A DNA stretch of 64,000 bases, from assembly GCF_004340875.1 (NCBI RefSeq), contig NZ_SLXQ01000005.1, positions 124,001 to 188,000 on the forward strand, in the 5' to 3' direction. The notes beneath the pieces were generated by a model, which saw only the letters and a list, made by a program, of their open reading frames with translations, searched no databases and was not told the origin of the DNA. The translations under genes and the position numbers were made by a program. This document shows positions 25,056 to 34,139 of this stretch, piece after piece (the first letter of the stretch is position 1; each line of letters begins with the position of its first letter). The stretch is from Tamaricihabitans halophyticus. GTDB taxonomy: Bacteria; Actinomycetota; Actinomycetes; Mycobacteriales; Pseudonocardiaceae.

Positions 25056-27269
25056 CTACTCGTCGGAGAGCGGTTCGCTGCGCACCCGGCGCAGCGTCGG
25101 CGCCGCCGCCGTGGCGGCAATCAGCGCGACCAGGATGCCGAGCCCAACCGGCACCAGACTCCAGGCGTTGAGCATCGGAATACTGCCCTCGATCAACGTG
25201 AGCAACCCGAATCCGACGCCGACCCCCAACGCGCCGGCGCCAAGCGTGGCCACCAGCGCAGGTAGCGCGGCCTCCGCGCGCAGCGCCCTCGCCAGCACGC
25301 CAAGCGGGGTTCCCGCGGCCATCAGCGAACCGAAGGTGCGCCTGCGGTCCAAGACCGAACCGGCCGCGGTGATCGCCGCACTGGCACCCGCGAGCAGGCC
25401 GGCCGTGAGCAAGCCGATCACCGTCACCCTGCGCAGGTCAGCCAACTTGGCATCTTGTTCGGCAAGCATCGTCGGCAAGCTGCGGACTTCTGCCCCGCCG
25501 GCTGCCGAGGCAAGTGCGCTGCGGGCCACCTCGAGAGTGTCCGGTGTGGTCGGTAGCACCACCGTCACCGTGCCCTTGTCCGCGACCTCCGGCAGCAGGG
25601 CCGGATCGACCAGTGCCATATTGGCCAGCACCGGATCGGCCGTGTCGGCGGACCATACCGGCGTATCCGCCGGCAGCCGCTGCTGTTGCCCGCCCGGCTC
25701 ATATTCGGCCGAGAGCTGCCCGGCCAACGACGTTGGGCTCAGCACGCTTGGTTGCGCCGGGCAGGTCACACCCTCGAACCGGGTCAACTCCTTCGCGCTG
25801 GAGCAATCCAGCACCATGCCCTGTACCTGTTGACCCTCCGCATCGGACAGATAGGTCATGGGCACGCTGATCGCGCTGGCCCGCAGGCCGTTCTGACCAA
25901 GGTTCTCGTTGGTTTCCCGCACGATCCGTTTCGCACTGTCCGCTTCGGCCCGGACGTAGAGCACATTGTCCCGGTACTCGCTGCCGCCACCGGCCATCGC
26001 CTCGATGCTGCCTAGCACCGTCAGCGCCATTGAACCGGTGAACACCGCGAGCACCACCCCGGCCGAGGCGCGGTAGGCGGCCTTGGGGTCATCGCGCAAC
26101 CTGCGACCAGCCAGCAACAGAGCTGGCCGGCGCCAGGCGCGGACGAACACTCCACCGATCACCGAGGTGAGCCACGGACCGGCGAGGGTGGCGGCAAGCA
26201 CCACCAGCGCCAGCCCACCGAGCACGGCGAGTTGCGAACCTTGGCCCGAGGCGAGCGCGCCAAGGAAGGCCAGCCCGGCGACCGGAATCGCCAGCAGCCG
26301 CCATGCCTTCGGCCGCTGCCGTTCCTGTGCGTTCGCCGCGCCGAGTGGATTCGTCGCCACCCTGCGCAAGCCCAGCGTCGCGGCGAGCACCACGAGCGCG
26401 GGGATCAGCACCGCGATCAGCACCGAGATCGATACCGGCAGCGTGAAATCGTCCGGTTGCCAGGTCGCCCCCGCCCACGGCACATGACTGACCACCTGAT
26501 GCAGCGGAGTCGCCGCGAGTAGGCCGAGCAGCGCGCCAGCGATCGCGGCAAGCGCGGTTTCCGCGGCCACCATGCCAAGTACCTGCCGGGGGGTGGCGCC
26601 AGCCAGCCGTAGTGCCGCGAGCCGGCGTTCCCTACGCGCGGCGGTCAGCCTGGACGCCGAAGCCACCAGCACCAGGCTGGGCACCAGCAGCACCACGATG
26701 CCGACCCCGGCGAGCAATTCGAGCATGCCGTCGGACGTGCCGATCCCATCGTTGAGCGAAGCGACCGGCACGGCTTCGGAGGTGAGTTCGGTTGGCTGGT
26801 GGCCGACCAGCGCGACGAGCTGGTCGGGAGCGGAAAGGCTTTCCTCGCCGAATGTCCCGACCTGGGCGCCGGCGAACCGTTTGGCGAGCATCGCCTCCGG
26901 GTTCTCCTTGATCAGCTCGGCCAGCGCGGGGGAGAGCACCACCTGGTCCGGACCGGGCAGTTTGGGCACGCCAGGAGGTAGTTCGGCGCCAGCCTTGGGC
27001 GAATCAGCGGCGATATCGATCCGCTTGATCGCGGTGTCCCCGAAATGGTCGACCGTCGAGGAGACCCGCATGGTGGCGTCTTCTTCGCTGGTGGAGATCG
27101 GTTCCTGCCAGCCGGTCCGCTCGGAGCGCTCCTGCACCGCCTGCGGCAAGCTGGCCAGCAGGGAAACCAGGATGGTCGCCACCGCGACGCCGACCAGGAT
27201 GAGGATCGACGAGGTTCGGGTGCGCCGGTCGGCCCGCATTACCCGAAGGCCGAGTACGAACGGGTTCAC
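25056..27269 (-). CDS. ABC transporter permease with two FtsX domains
   Basis: A 737-residue MacB/FtsX-type permease. There is an N-terminal membrane helix (TSSILILVGVAVATILVSLLASLP), a first extracytoplasmic domain, and a first FtsX block (GMLELLAGVGIVVLLVPSLVLVASASRLTAARRERRLAALRLAGATPRQV). A central membrane segment, a second extracytoplasmic region (about residues 430-600) and a second FtsX block near the C-terminus (RTFGSLMAAGTPLGVLARALRAEA) follow. Such proteins are mechanotransmission permeases in antimicrobial-peptide resistance, lipoprotein or cell-wall signalling systems. GTG 27269 overlaps the stop of the ATPase gene. The divergent two-component system is the likely regulator. Confidence 0.9.
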   Translation of the reverse strand: MNPFVLGLRVMRADRRTRTSSILILVGVAVATILVSLLASLPQAVQERSERTGWQEPISTSEEDATMRVSSTVDHFGDTAIKRIDIAADSPKAGAELPPGVPKLPGPDQVVLSPALAELIKENPEAMLAKRFAGAQVGTFGEESLSAPDQLVALVGHQPTELTSEAVPVASLNDGIGTSDGMLELLAGVGIVVLLVPSLVLVASASRLTAARRERRLAALRLAGATPRQVLGMVAAETALAAIAGALLGLLAATPLHQVVSHVPWAGATWQPDDFTLPVSISVLIAVLIPALVVLAATLGLRRVATNPLGAANAQERQRPKAWRLLAIPVAGLAFLGALASGQGSQLAVLGGLALVVLAATLAGPWLTSVIGGVFVRAWRRPALLLAGRRLRDDPKAAYRASAGVVLAVFTGSMALTVLGSIEAMAGGGSEYRDNVLYVRAEADSAKRIVRETNENLGQNGLRASAISVPMTYLSDAEGQQVQGMVLDCSSAKELTRFEGVTCPAQPSVLSPTSLAGQLSAEYEPGGQQQRLPADTPVWSADTADPVLANMALVDPALLPEVADKGTVTVVLPTTPDTLEVARSALASAAGGAEVRSLPTMLAEQDAKLADLRRVTVIGLLTAGLLAGASAAITAAGSVLDRRRTFGSLMAAGTPLGVLARALRAEAALPALVATLGAGALGVGVGFGLLTLIEGSIPMLNAWSLVPVGLGILVALIAATAAAPTLRRVRSEPLSDE

Positions 27270-27958
27270 GCCGGCACCTCACTGGCGACCCTGCCGTCCC
27301 GGATGGCCACCGTGCGCGGCAGCGAAGCGGCAAGATCGCGGTCGTGGGTCACGATCAGCACGGCCGCTCCGGTCTGGGCGGCCGCGTCGAGCAGGGCTCG
27401 CATGGTTTCCTCACCGGTGCGGGTATCCAGCGCGCCGGTCGGTTCGTCCGCGAAGATCACCTTCGGTTGATGGGCGAGCGCTCTGGCGATCGCCACCCGC
27501 TGTGCCTGGCCGCCGGAGAGTTCGCCGGGGCGTCGCTCGGCGAGGCCGGGAAGGTCGAGCTGGTCGAGCCATTCGCGGGCGGCGCGCAGCGCCTGTGCCT
27601 TGGCCACATCGCCGAGCAACATGGGCAGTGCGACGTTTTCCTGCGCGGTGAGCTCGTCGACCAGCATGCCGTTCTGGAACACGAAGCCGAACTCCTTCCT
27701 GCGCAGCTCGCTGCGGTTGGCTTCGTTCAGCTGGTCGATTCGCTGGCCAGCGAGGAAAACCTGGCCTTCATCGGCCGGCAGGATGCCGGCAAGCACGTGG
27801 AGCAGCGAGGTCTTACCTGATCCGGAAGGGCCGACGATGGCGATCGCTTCGCCAGCGGTCACATCGATGTCCACTCCGGCCAGTGCGTGCTCATTGCCGT
27901 AGCGCTTCACCAGCCCACGCCCGGCGAGCACCGGTTGCGCCGTCCACTGTGGAGCCAC
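27266..27958 (-). CDS. ABC transporter ATP-binding protein (MacB/LolD type)
   Basis: A 230-residue ATPase with all nucleotide-binding motifs: Walker A GPSGSGKTS, Q-loop FVFQNGMLVDELTAQENV, signature LSGGQAQRVAIARAL, Walker B VIFADEPTGALD and switch histidine VTHDRD. The short length and LolD/MacB-like signature match partners of FtsX-type permeases; the permease gene follows with a four-base overlap. It probably uses ATP hydrolysis to drive the permease in export or peptide sensing. Transcription starts in the 170-bp region shared with the divergent histidine kinase. Confidence 0.93.
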   Translation of the reverse strand: MAPQWTAQPVLAGRGLVKRYGNEHALAGVDIDVTAGEAIAIVGPSGSGKTSLLHVLAGILPADEGQVFLAGQRIDQLNEANRSELRRKEFGFVFQNGMLVDELTAQENVALPMLLGDVAKAQALRAAREWLDQLDLPGLAERRPGELSGGQAQRVAIARALAHQPKVIFADEPTGALDTRTGEETMRALLDAAAQTGAAVLIVTHDRDLAASLPRTVAIRDGRVASEVPA

Positions 27959-28128
27959 TGGGTTCCTCCTCTGTAGCTGATCTGTTGGCTACAGCTTCCG
28001 CCAGCGGCGGCCCGTGGCACTTCGGGCAAACGGCCATCAGCCACTGGTACCGCATCGGCCGATCGGCCGATGGTGGGATGGCCAGCCGGCCAGCGGGCAA
28101 GTCAGCGCCGATCGCCTACTGTCATGGG
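27959..28128. promoter_or_regulatory. Divergent promoter between ABC exporter and two-component system
   Basis: Two symmetric elements lie in the 170-bp gap. One is an inverted repeat CTGTAGC (27971-27977) / GCTACAG (27988-27994) with a 10-base spacer, beside the ATPase start. The other is a perfect 20-bp palindrome, CATCGGCCGATCGGCCGATG (28053-28072). The first resembles a response-regulator dimer site by size and position. Function is inferred from symmetry only. Confidence 0.45.
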
Positions 28129-29895
28129 GTGTCCACTCCAGCCTGGCGCGAGCGCGCGCGTGACCTCCGGGACTGGCTCGGTATCCCCGGGCTGGTCCTG
28201 CTCGTCGCCCTGCTCTTCGACGTGCTGGTTGTCGTCGCCAACCTCACCGCCGGCTCGGTACGCGCCGAACTGTTCCCGCTCCTCGGCATCTTTGCCTTCG
28301 TGGCCTGCGGATTCGCCGCACCGCGCCGGCCGATCCCGGCCGCCCTACTCGGCGCGGCGGTGCTTGCCGGCAGCGGCTACCTGTTATTCGAGCTGGACAT
28401 TGGCGTGTTCTCGGTGTTCATTGCCGGGATCTCGACATCGCAGACCGTTGCCGGAGTGCTCCTTGTCTACTACTGCGCCGCCCGCGTCGCGCCGTTGCGC
28501 GCGACCATCGCGATCGTCGCCCTGGTCGGCGCCGGGTTGGTCGCGTTGCTCGGTGAGACCGAACGGGCGAGTTCCGGGGGGCGCAGCGACCTGGTCAGCT
28601 CGCTGCTGTTTGGTGCACTGGCGCTGATCGCTCCACTGATCGCCGTCTGGCAGTACCGTTCGGCGGACGCGCCGGCCAATTCGGGCAAGGTCGGCGCACT
28701 GATCGGTAGGCAGTGGCCACTGATCGGCATGCTGTCCTTTGTTTACTTCGCCGAACTGAGCTCGAGTGTGGACGAGCTCTCCCCGTGGAACGCCTCGATC
28801 CTGCTGCTTTCCGGGCTCGCCTGTGTCGCCGCCGTACTCGCCACCGTGCAGCCGGTGCGCTCCGGCTACGCGCTCGCGGCCATTATCCCCGCTTCGAGCG
28901 TGCTGCAGGTCGGTCTCGGCGTGGAGCAGTCGGGCATGACCACCCACGGCGTGCGGTTGGCGCAGATCGTGGCTGGGTTGGTCGTGGTGACCTACCTGGT
29001 GCGTGGCGCGACCCCGCTGGTGGCGATCCGGCAGATCACGCTGATGTCCGCAGGGGTGGCGGCTGCCGTGCTGTTCGCGATGGCGAGCCGTGGGCTGCCG
29101 GCCGCACCGGACTTTCTGCCGCAGATCATCCTGCAGGCAATGTTCGCGCTCGGCGGCGCGGTGGCCGTCGGGTTGTACTTCCGGGCGCGCGACTCCGAAC
29201 GCAACAAGTCGGTGGTCGCCGCCGTGCGGGATGCTCAGCATGCCGAGCGAATGGCACTGGCGAGGGAGTTACACGATGTGGTCGCCCACCAGGTCACCGG
29301 GATCGTGGTGCAGGCGCAGGCGGCCAAGCATGTGGCGGACAGCCGGCCGGAGGCGGCCGCGCAGGCGTTGGATCGGATCGAGGAAAGCGGCCTGGCCGCG
29401 CTGACCGCGATGCGCCGGCTGGTGGGCAGTATGCGTGGCGAGGCCAGCGGCGCGGGGTCGGCGAGTGCCGATACCGCGATGGAGGAGGCGTCCACTGACT
29501 TCGCCGGCGACCTGCGGGATCTGGTTGAGCAGTGGCAGCGGGACTCCGGGACGCGGGTGGAACTGACGGCGGAGCTGGGGTTGCCGGTGCCGCCGGAGGT
29601 TTCCCGCTCCGCGCTGCGCCTGGTGCAGGAATCACTGACGAATACCGGCAAGCATGCCGCCGGCGTGACGGCGGTTCGGATACTGGCCAGTTGTAGTGAT
29701 TCCGAGCTGCATCTGCGGGTGCACGACGACGGGCGGGCAACCAAGGATGCGCCCGTTGGTGGTTCGGGCGGGTACGGCATCGTGGGCATGGCCGAGCGCG
29801 TCGAGCTGCTTGGCGGCTTGTTCACGGCGGGGCCGGCGACCGGTGGCGGCTGGCAGGTAGAGGCGTGGCTGCCACGCACGGAAGGACAGCGGTGA
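28129..29895 (+). CDS. NarL-class sensor histidine kinase with multi-helix membrane sensor
   Basis: A 588-residue kinase. The first about 345 residues are almost entirely hydrophobic, with roughly ten membrane helices and no large extracellular loop. HisKA_3 follows, with phospho-acceptor His382 in ARELHDVVAHQVTGIVVQ, then a HATPase domain (ALRLVQESLTNTGKHA, HDDGRA, GYGIVGMAERVELLGG). This layout is typical of kinases that sense at or inside the membrane, often next to ABC exporters. GTG 28129 was chosen because it precedes the first plausible hydrophilic N-terminus. The stop overlaps the response-regulator GTG by four bases. Confidence 0.88.
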   Translation: MSTPAWRERARDLRDWLGIPGLVLLVALLFDVLVVVANLTAGSVRAELFPLLGIFAFVACGFAAPRRPIPAALLGAAVLAGSGYLLFELDIGVFSVFIAGISTSQTVAGVLLVYYCAARVAPLRATIAIVALVGAGLVALLGETERASSGGRSDLVSSLLFGALALIAPLIAVWQYRSADAPANSGKVGALIGRQWPLIGMLSFVYFAELSSSVDELSPWNASILLLSGLACVAAVLATVQPVRSGYALAAIIPASSVLQVGLGVEQSGMTTHGVRLAQIVAGLVVVTYLVRGATPLVAIRQITLMSAGVAAAVLFAMASRGLPAAPDFLPQIILQAMFALGGAVAVGLYFRARDSERNKSVVAAVRDAQHAERMALARELHDVVAHQVTGIVVQAQAAKHVADSRPEAAAQALDRIEESGLAALTAMRRLVGSMRGEASGAGSASADTAMEEASTDFAGDLRDLVEQWQRDSGTRVELTAELGLPVPPEVSRSALRLVQESLTNTGKHAAGVTAVRILASCSDSELHLRVHDDGRATKDAPVGGSGGYGIVGMAERVELLGGLFTAGPATGGGWQVEAWLPRTEGQR

Positions 29896-30557
29896 CGATA
29901 AGGGTGCTGATCGCCGACGATCAGGAAATGGTGCGCATCGGGTTCCGGATGATCCTCGAAGCGCAGGAGGAAATGGAAGTCGTCGCGGACGTCGCCGATG
30001 GCACTACCGCGGTGGCCAAGGCAAGGGAGCTGCGGCCGGATGTTTGCCTGCTGGATATCCGGATGCCGGGGCTGAACGGGCTGGAGGTCACCAGGCAGCT
30101 GGCTGGGCCGGATGTGGCCGACCCGTTGAAGGTCGTCGTGGTCACCACGTTCGATCTGGACGAGTACGTGCACGAGGCCCTGGGCGGCGGGGCGAGCGGG
30201 TTCCTGCTCAAGGACGCGGGACCGGCGCTGCTACTCGAGGCGGTACGCGCCGCGGTGCGCGGCGACGCGATGGTTTCCCCGCAGATCACCGTGCGCTTGC
30301 TGAAGCATTTCGCGCCATCCGAGGCCAAACAGCGGTCCGTCCCCGAACCGAGTGAACCGCTGACCGAACGCGAACGCGAGGTAGTCGTGGAGGCCGCGCG
30401 CGGGCTGACGAATACCGAGATTGGCACCGCGCTGTACATGTCGCTTTCCACCGTGAAGACGCATCTGGCTTCGGTGCAGGCGAAGATCGGCGCGCGCAAC
30501 CGGGTGGAGATCGCCGCGTGGGCATGGCGCTGCGGGCTGCTGGACGACGGATCCTAG
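29892..30557 (+). CDS. NarL/LuxR-family response regulator
   Basis: A 221-residue regulator. The receiver domain starts VLIADDQEMVRIGFRMIL, with phospho-acceptor Asp55 in LLDIRMPG, Thr in VTTFDLD and Lys in GFLLKDAG. The LuxR-type helix-turn-helix at the C-terminus reads LTEREREVVVEAARGLTNTEIG then STVKTHLASVQAKIGARNRVE. It is cotranscribed with the upstream kinase (GTGA overlap). Its likely target is the divergent ABC exporter operon. The TAG stop lies in a CTAG that also holds the stop of the convergent membrane-protein gene. Confidence 0.93.
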   Translation: MTIRVLIADDQEMVRIGFRMILEAQEEMEVVADVADGTTAVAKARELRPDVCLLDIRMPGLNGLEVTRQLAGPDVADPLKVVVVTTFDLDEYVHEALGGGASGFLLKDAGPALLLEAVRAAVRGDAMVSPQITVRLLKHFAPSEAKQRSVPEPSEPLTEREREVVVEAARGLTNTEIGTALYMSLSTVKTHLASVQAKIGARNRVEIAAWAWRCGLLDDGS

Positions 30558-31096
30558 TTGTAGCGGGGCGCTCGCATGCTGATGAAGTAGTCCCTGGTTG
30601 GCTTGGCGTGCAGGAAGTACAGCGTGATACCGAGCAGCACCACCTGAACCAGGTTGAGCAGAATCGCGAAGCCGCTGTCCAGGCCGGCGGTGAGATTCGG
30701 CAGGGTCAGCACCAGCCAGATCGCGCCAAGCACGGTCAGCGTAATCCGCGCCCAGTTCCGGCCCCTGTGCGTGCGCTGCAGCAACCACAGCCACAACGCG
30801 GTCAGCACCAGGCCGATGATGAACGTCATGGTGGTCACCGTATTGGTGAAATCGCTCAGCTCTTCGGTGCTGAGCTGGGCGCCCTGGCCAGCGAGTTCGG
30901 ACTGCAGCAGCGCGATGTCCTCATCGCTGACCGAAAAGGTGGAAAGGGCGATCGTCAGCAGCCCGCAAAGCACGGTGGCGATACCCGCGCGCAGGGCCCA
31001 GACGAGGGTGGTCGGCACGGAAACCTGCTGTTGATCCGACGCGTTCGGCAGCGGCGGCATGCGATCGAAGTTCCCAGGGTCGAACGATGAGTTCAT
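30554..31096 (-). CDS. Four-helix membrane protein of unknown function
   Basis: A 180-residue protein starting MNSSFDPGNFDRMPPLP with a soluble Pro/Gln-rich N-terminus. About four membrane helices follow (TTLVWALRAGIATVLCGLLTIAL, TMTFIIGLVLTALWLWLLQ, ARITLTVLGAIWLVLTLPNL, FAILLNLVQVVLLGITLYFL). It ends in HAKPTRDYFISMR. The C-terminal pattern of four helices ending in a TRDYF motif also occurs in the protein at 50138-50599 of this window (ASTRDYFPHNRR), so the two may be distant paralogues. It converges on the response-regulator gene with overlapping stop codons. Confidence 0.75.
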   Translation of the reverse strand: MNSSFDPGNFDRMPPLPNASDQQQVSVPTTLVWALRAGIATVLCGLLTIALSTFSVSDEDIALLQSELAGQGAQLSTEELSDFTNTVTTMTFIIGLVLTALWLWLLQRTHRGRNWARITLTVLGAIWLVLTLPNLTAGLDSGFAILLNLVQVVLLGITLYFLHAKPTRDYFISMRAPRYN

Positions 31097-31243
31097 CACG
31101 ATCTTTCCGTCGACGGTGGGGTCGATTGTACCGGTGATCAGCCATGGTCGAGCCGCCCCGGTCGGCCCGACCATGACCGGGTTAGCCCGAAGCCTGGGTG
31201 GGTCGTAGCGCACATCCGGTGTTGATCGTCGTAGAGTCGAATC

Positions 31244-32170
31244 GTGGAACCGTTGCGTTCGTTGATTCTGGCCGCCGCGCGCAACAACGCGGTGCGTGAT
31301 CTCGTCGCCTCGGCGCCGGGAACTCGGGCGTTGGTCGAGCGGTTCGTCGCCGGGGCGGACACGGCGAGTGCGATCGAAGCTGGCCGCGGGTTGGTCGATG
31401 CCGGCCTGTCCGTAACCATGGACTACCTCGGCGAGGACACCACGGACGCCGCGCTCGCCGAGCAGTCGGTGCAGGCGTACCTGGAAATGCTGGATGCCCT
31501 GCGGGTCACCGGCATTGCCGGACAAGCCGAGGTGAGTGTGAAACTTTCCGCGCTCGGCCAGCGGTTTGACGAGTCACTCGCACTGGCGCTCGCCGAGCGG
31601 ATCTGCGCGCGGGCACAGCGTTGCGGCACCACCGTGACGTTCGATATGGAAGATCACCGGACCACCGATTCGACCCTGCGCATCGTCGGTGCGCTGCGGC
31701 GCGAATGGCCATGGGTCGGCGCCGTACTGCAGGCTTACCTGTATCGGACGGCCGCTGACTGTGCCGCGCTCGCCGGTCCGGAATCCCGCGTGCGGCTCTG
31801 CAAGGGTGCCTACGCCGAGCCGGCCGATGTGGCGTATCCGGACCCGCACGAGGTGGATCTCAGTTATGTGCGCTGCGCCAATATCCTGCTCGCAGGGGAT
31901 GGCTATGCCATGTTCGGCACGCATGATCCGCGGCTGGTGCGGATCATCACCGAGCGGGCCCGTTGGTACGACCGCAAACCGGGAAGTTATGAATTCCAAA
32001 TGCTGTATGGGATGCGGCCACAGGAGCAGCTTCGGCTGGCAGGTGAAGGCGAGAAGGTGCGTGTCTACCTGCCGTACGGCCGGCAATGGTACGGATATTT
32101 GATGCGCCGACTGGCCGAACGCCCCGCGAACCTGTCCTTCTTCCTGCGTTCGGTGGTCAGTCGCCGGTGA
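31244..32170 (+). CDS. Proline dehydrogenase (monofunctional)
   Basis: A 308-residue FAD-dependent TIM-barrel enzyme oxidising proline to pyrroline-5-carboxylate. Diagnostic segments are VSVKLSALGQRFD, TFDMEDHRTTDSTL, VRLCKGAYAEPADVAY and the active-site stretch FQMLYGMRPQEQLRLAGEGEK followed by RVYLPYGRQWYGYLMRRLAERPAN. GTG 31244 starts it. No pyrroline-5-carboxylate dehydrogenase gene is next to it; instead a thioesterase gene overlaps its end (GTGA). The biosynthetic enzyme proC lies 1 kb downstream. Confidence 0.94.
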   Translation: MEPLRSLILAAARNNAVRDLVASAPGTRALVERFVAGADTASAIEAGRGLVDAGLSVTMDYLGEDTTDAALAEQSVQAYLEMLDALRVTGIAGQAEVSVKLSALGQRFDESLALALAERICARAQRCGTTVTFDMEDHRTTDSTLRIVGALRREWPWVGAVLQAYLYRTAADCAALAGPESRVRLCKGAYAEPADVAYPDPHEVDLSYVRCANILLAGDGYAMFGTHDPRLVRIITERARWYDRKPGSYEFQMLYGMRPQEQLRLAGEGEKVRVYLPYGRQWYGYLMRRLAERPANLSFFLRSVVSRR

Positions 32171-33021
32171 CTACGAACTCAGGCAAGGCGAATCCGGACC
32201 GCGTGGTCTCCGAGGGGATCACCCCGTTCGCCGTGGCCAGCGCGGTTCGCTCGCTTGGCGACGGCACGTACACCGCGAATCTGCGCCCCGAATGGGCGGT
32301 CGGCAATAAGCCGCATGGCGGCTTCCTGCTCGCGCTGCTCGGTCGGACCGCGCTCGGCCACCTCGCCGAACATGGTGACCGCTCGGCCGAACCGCTTGCG
32401 GTCAGCGCGCAGTTCCTCCGGGCACCGGAGTTCGGGCCGGTGCTGCTGCGTGCGGACGTGCGAAAGATCGGCCGGCAGGCCACGGTGCTCGCGGTGCGGT
32501 TGGAGCAGCGCGGCCGCAGCTGTGTGGAAGGCGTTGTGACGACCGGACGGCTGCCGACGCAGCGGCCGGCGTGGACGGATGCGCCGGCGGTGCCGCTCGC
32601 GCCGCCGGCTGATGCGGTGGACTACGCGAAGCACGAGACGTTGCGGGTGTTCAAGCTGTCCGCCGGTTGCGAGATCTTCCTCGATCGGGCGATGGCCGGG
32701 TTCCTCGACGGTGCCGCGGAACAGCCGCCGCAACTGCGGCTGTGGACCCGGCCGCGCGGTGCACAGCCCGACCCCCTGTTCGCGTTGGTGGCTGGGGATA
32801 TCTCGATGCCGGTCACGTTCAACCTCGGTCGGCTGGGGTGGTCGCCGACGGTGCAGCTGACCGCGCTGCTGCGGGCCCGGCCGGCGCCCGGCTGGTTGCG
32901 GGTCGAGGTCGCGGCGCGCTCGGTACACGGCCAGTGGTTCGACTCGGACGCGACCGTGTTGGATTCCGCTGGTCAGCTGGTCTGCCAGGCCCGTCAACTA
33001 GCCCTGACCCCAGCCATCTGA
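32167..33021 (+). CDS. Acyl-CoA thioesterase family protein (double hotdog)
   Basis: A 284-residue protein with the pattern of actinobacterial thioesterase-like superfamily (4HBT_3) proteins. The first hotdog includes YTANLRPEWAVGNKPHGGFLLALLGRTAL and AVSAQFLRAPEFGPVLLRADV. The second hotdog ends with WLRVEVAARSVHGQWFDSDATVLDSAGQLVCQARQLAL. It should hydrolyse acyl-CoA esters, with unknown specificity. GTG 32167 overlaps the proline dehydrogenase stop, so the two are co-translated; a metabolic link is not obvious. A three-unit hairpin repeat array follows the stop. Confidence 0.85.
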   Translation: MTTNSGKANPDRVVSEGITPFAVASAVRSLGDGTYTANLRPEWAVGNKPHGGFLLALLGRTALGHLAEHGDRSAEPLAVSAQFLRAPEFGPVLLRADVRKIGRQATVLAVRLEQRGRSCVEGVVTTGRLPTQRPAWTDAPAVPLAPPADAVDYAKHETLRVFKLSAGCEIFLDRAMAGFLDGAAEQPPQLRLWTRPRGAQPDPLFALVAGDISMPVTFNLGRLGWSPTVQLTALLRARPAPGWLRVEVAARSVHGQWFDSDATVLDSAGQLVCQARQLALTPAI

Positions 33022-33051
33022 ACTAATCCCCCGCCCGTTGAATTATCGCGT

Positions 33052-33134
33052 TCAGCGGGCTAACCGTTGATTTGGACTCGCGTTTAGCGGGCTCACTGTT
33101 GATTTTGGGGCGAGTTCAGCGGGCTAACCGTCGT
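33052..33134 (+). repeat. Hairpin repeat array 1 (three units, 32-bp period)
   Basis: Three 19-bp units begin at 33052, 33084 and 33116, exactly 32 bp apart. The consensus is (T)(C/T)AGCGGGCTAACCGTTGA. Arms TCAGCGG and CCGTTGA pair around the loop GCTAA; the fourth pair is G-T, so the stem is better in plus-strand RNA than in the complement. The array fills most of the gap between the thioesterase gene and proC. The second unit changes C to T inside the arm but keeps a G-U pair. Members of the same family occur at 42073, 43836 and 63113. Confidence 0.85.
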
Positions 33135-33171
33135 TCGGGCGGTGGATATCGGGTGGTTAGGCTTCGGCGTT

Positions 33172-33984
33172 ATGACGAGGATCGCGGTACTTGGAGCGGG
33201 CAAGGTAGGGGAAGCGCTGCTGGCCGGTCTGCTGAGCAGTGGCCGTAGCGCGGATGACCTGATGTTCACCGAGCGCTACCCAGAGCGCGCCGCCCAGCTG
33301 ACCGAGCAGTACGGCGTGTCCTCGGTCGGGGTCGCCGAGGCGGCCAAACGCGCGGACGTCCTCGTCGTCGCGGTGAAACCACAGGACATCGACCCGCTGC
33401 TGGTCGAGCTGAACGAGTTGATCACCACGCGAACCCTGGTGGTCTCCATGTGCGCCGGGCTGCCCACCCAGCTCTACGAGCGGTGCCTGCCGGCAGGGGT
33501 GCCGGTCGTGCGGGTAATGCCGAACACTCCGATGCTGGTCGGTGAGGCGATGAGTGCCGTTTCCGCCGGTACGCACGCCACCGAGGAACACCTCACGCTG
33601 GTCGAGGAGATGCTGGGCAGCGTGGGCAAGGTCGTCAAACTGCCGGAGGCGCAGCAGGACGCGGTGACCGCGCTGTCCGGTTCAGGACCCGCCTACTTCT
33701 TTTACTTGGTTGAGGCGATGATCGACGCGGGCATCCTGCTCGGGCTGCCGCGGGCGGTCGCCGAGCAGCTGATCATCCAGTCGGCGGTGGGGGCATCCAC
33801 GATGCTCGCGCGCACCGGTCAACACCCAGTAACCCTGCGTGAGGCCGTTACCTCGCCAGGGGGCACCACCATCAACGCCATCCGCGAGCTGGAAAAACAT
33901 GGTGTACGAGCCGCGCTACTCGCTGCGATCGAAGCAGCTCGGGATAGGTCCGTTGAGCTTGGCAAGGCGCACGAAGAGGACTGA
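33172..33984 (+). CDS. proC: Pyrroline-5-carboxylate reductase
   Basis: A 270-residue ProC, catalysing the last step of proline biosynthesis. The Rossmann motif is in RIAVLGAGKVGEALLAGLL. VRVMPNTPMLVGEAMSAVS and the C-terminal dimerisation signature with LREAVTSPGGTTINAIRELEKHGVRAALLAAIEAARDRS are typical. The start is ATG 33172, not the upstream GTG. In actinobacteria proC commonly starts the conserved block that continues here with the BldC-like HTH and bS22 genes, matching Rv0500 onwards. Confidence 0.96.
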   Translation: MTRIAVLGAGKVGEALLAGLLSSGRSADDLMFTERYPERAAQLTEQYGVSSVGVAEAAKRADVLVVAVKPQDIDPLLVELNELITTRTLVVSMCAGLPTQLYERCLPAGVPVVRVMPNTPMLVGEAMSAVSAGTHATEEHLTLVEEMLGSVGKVVKLPEAQQDAVTALSGSGPAYFFYLVEAMIDAGILLGLPRAVAEQLIIQSAVGASTMLARTGQHPVTLREAVTSPGGTTINAIRELEKHGVRAALLAAIEAARDRSVELGKAHEED

Positions 33985-34139
33985 ATCCGGCCACCCGGTG
34001 TCACGGTCTTGGACCGATCGAGCCACAGCGGTCGCAGGAGTCCCACTGGTCCCGCTACCCTCGAACGAGCACGTGCGTGTCGATACCGTCGGTGGGGAAG
34101 CCGACGGCGCGACACGTGTCGAAGGACACGGTGAACTTC

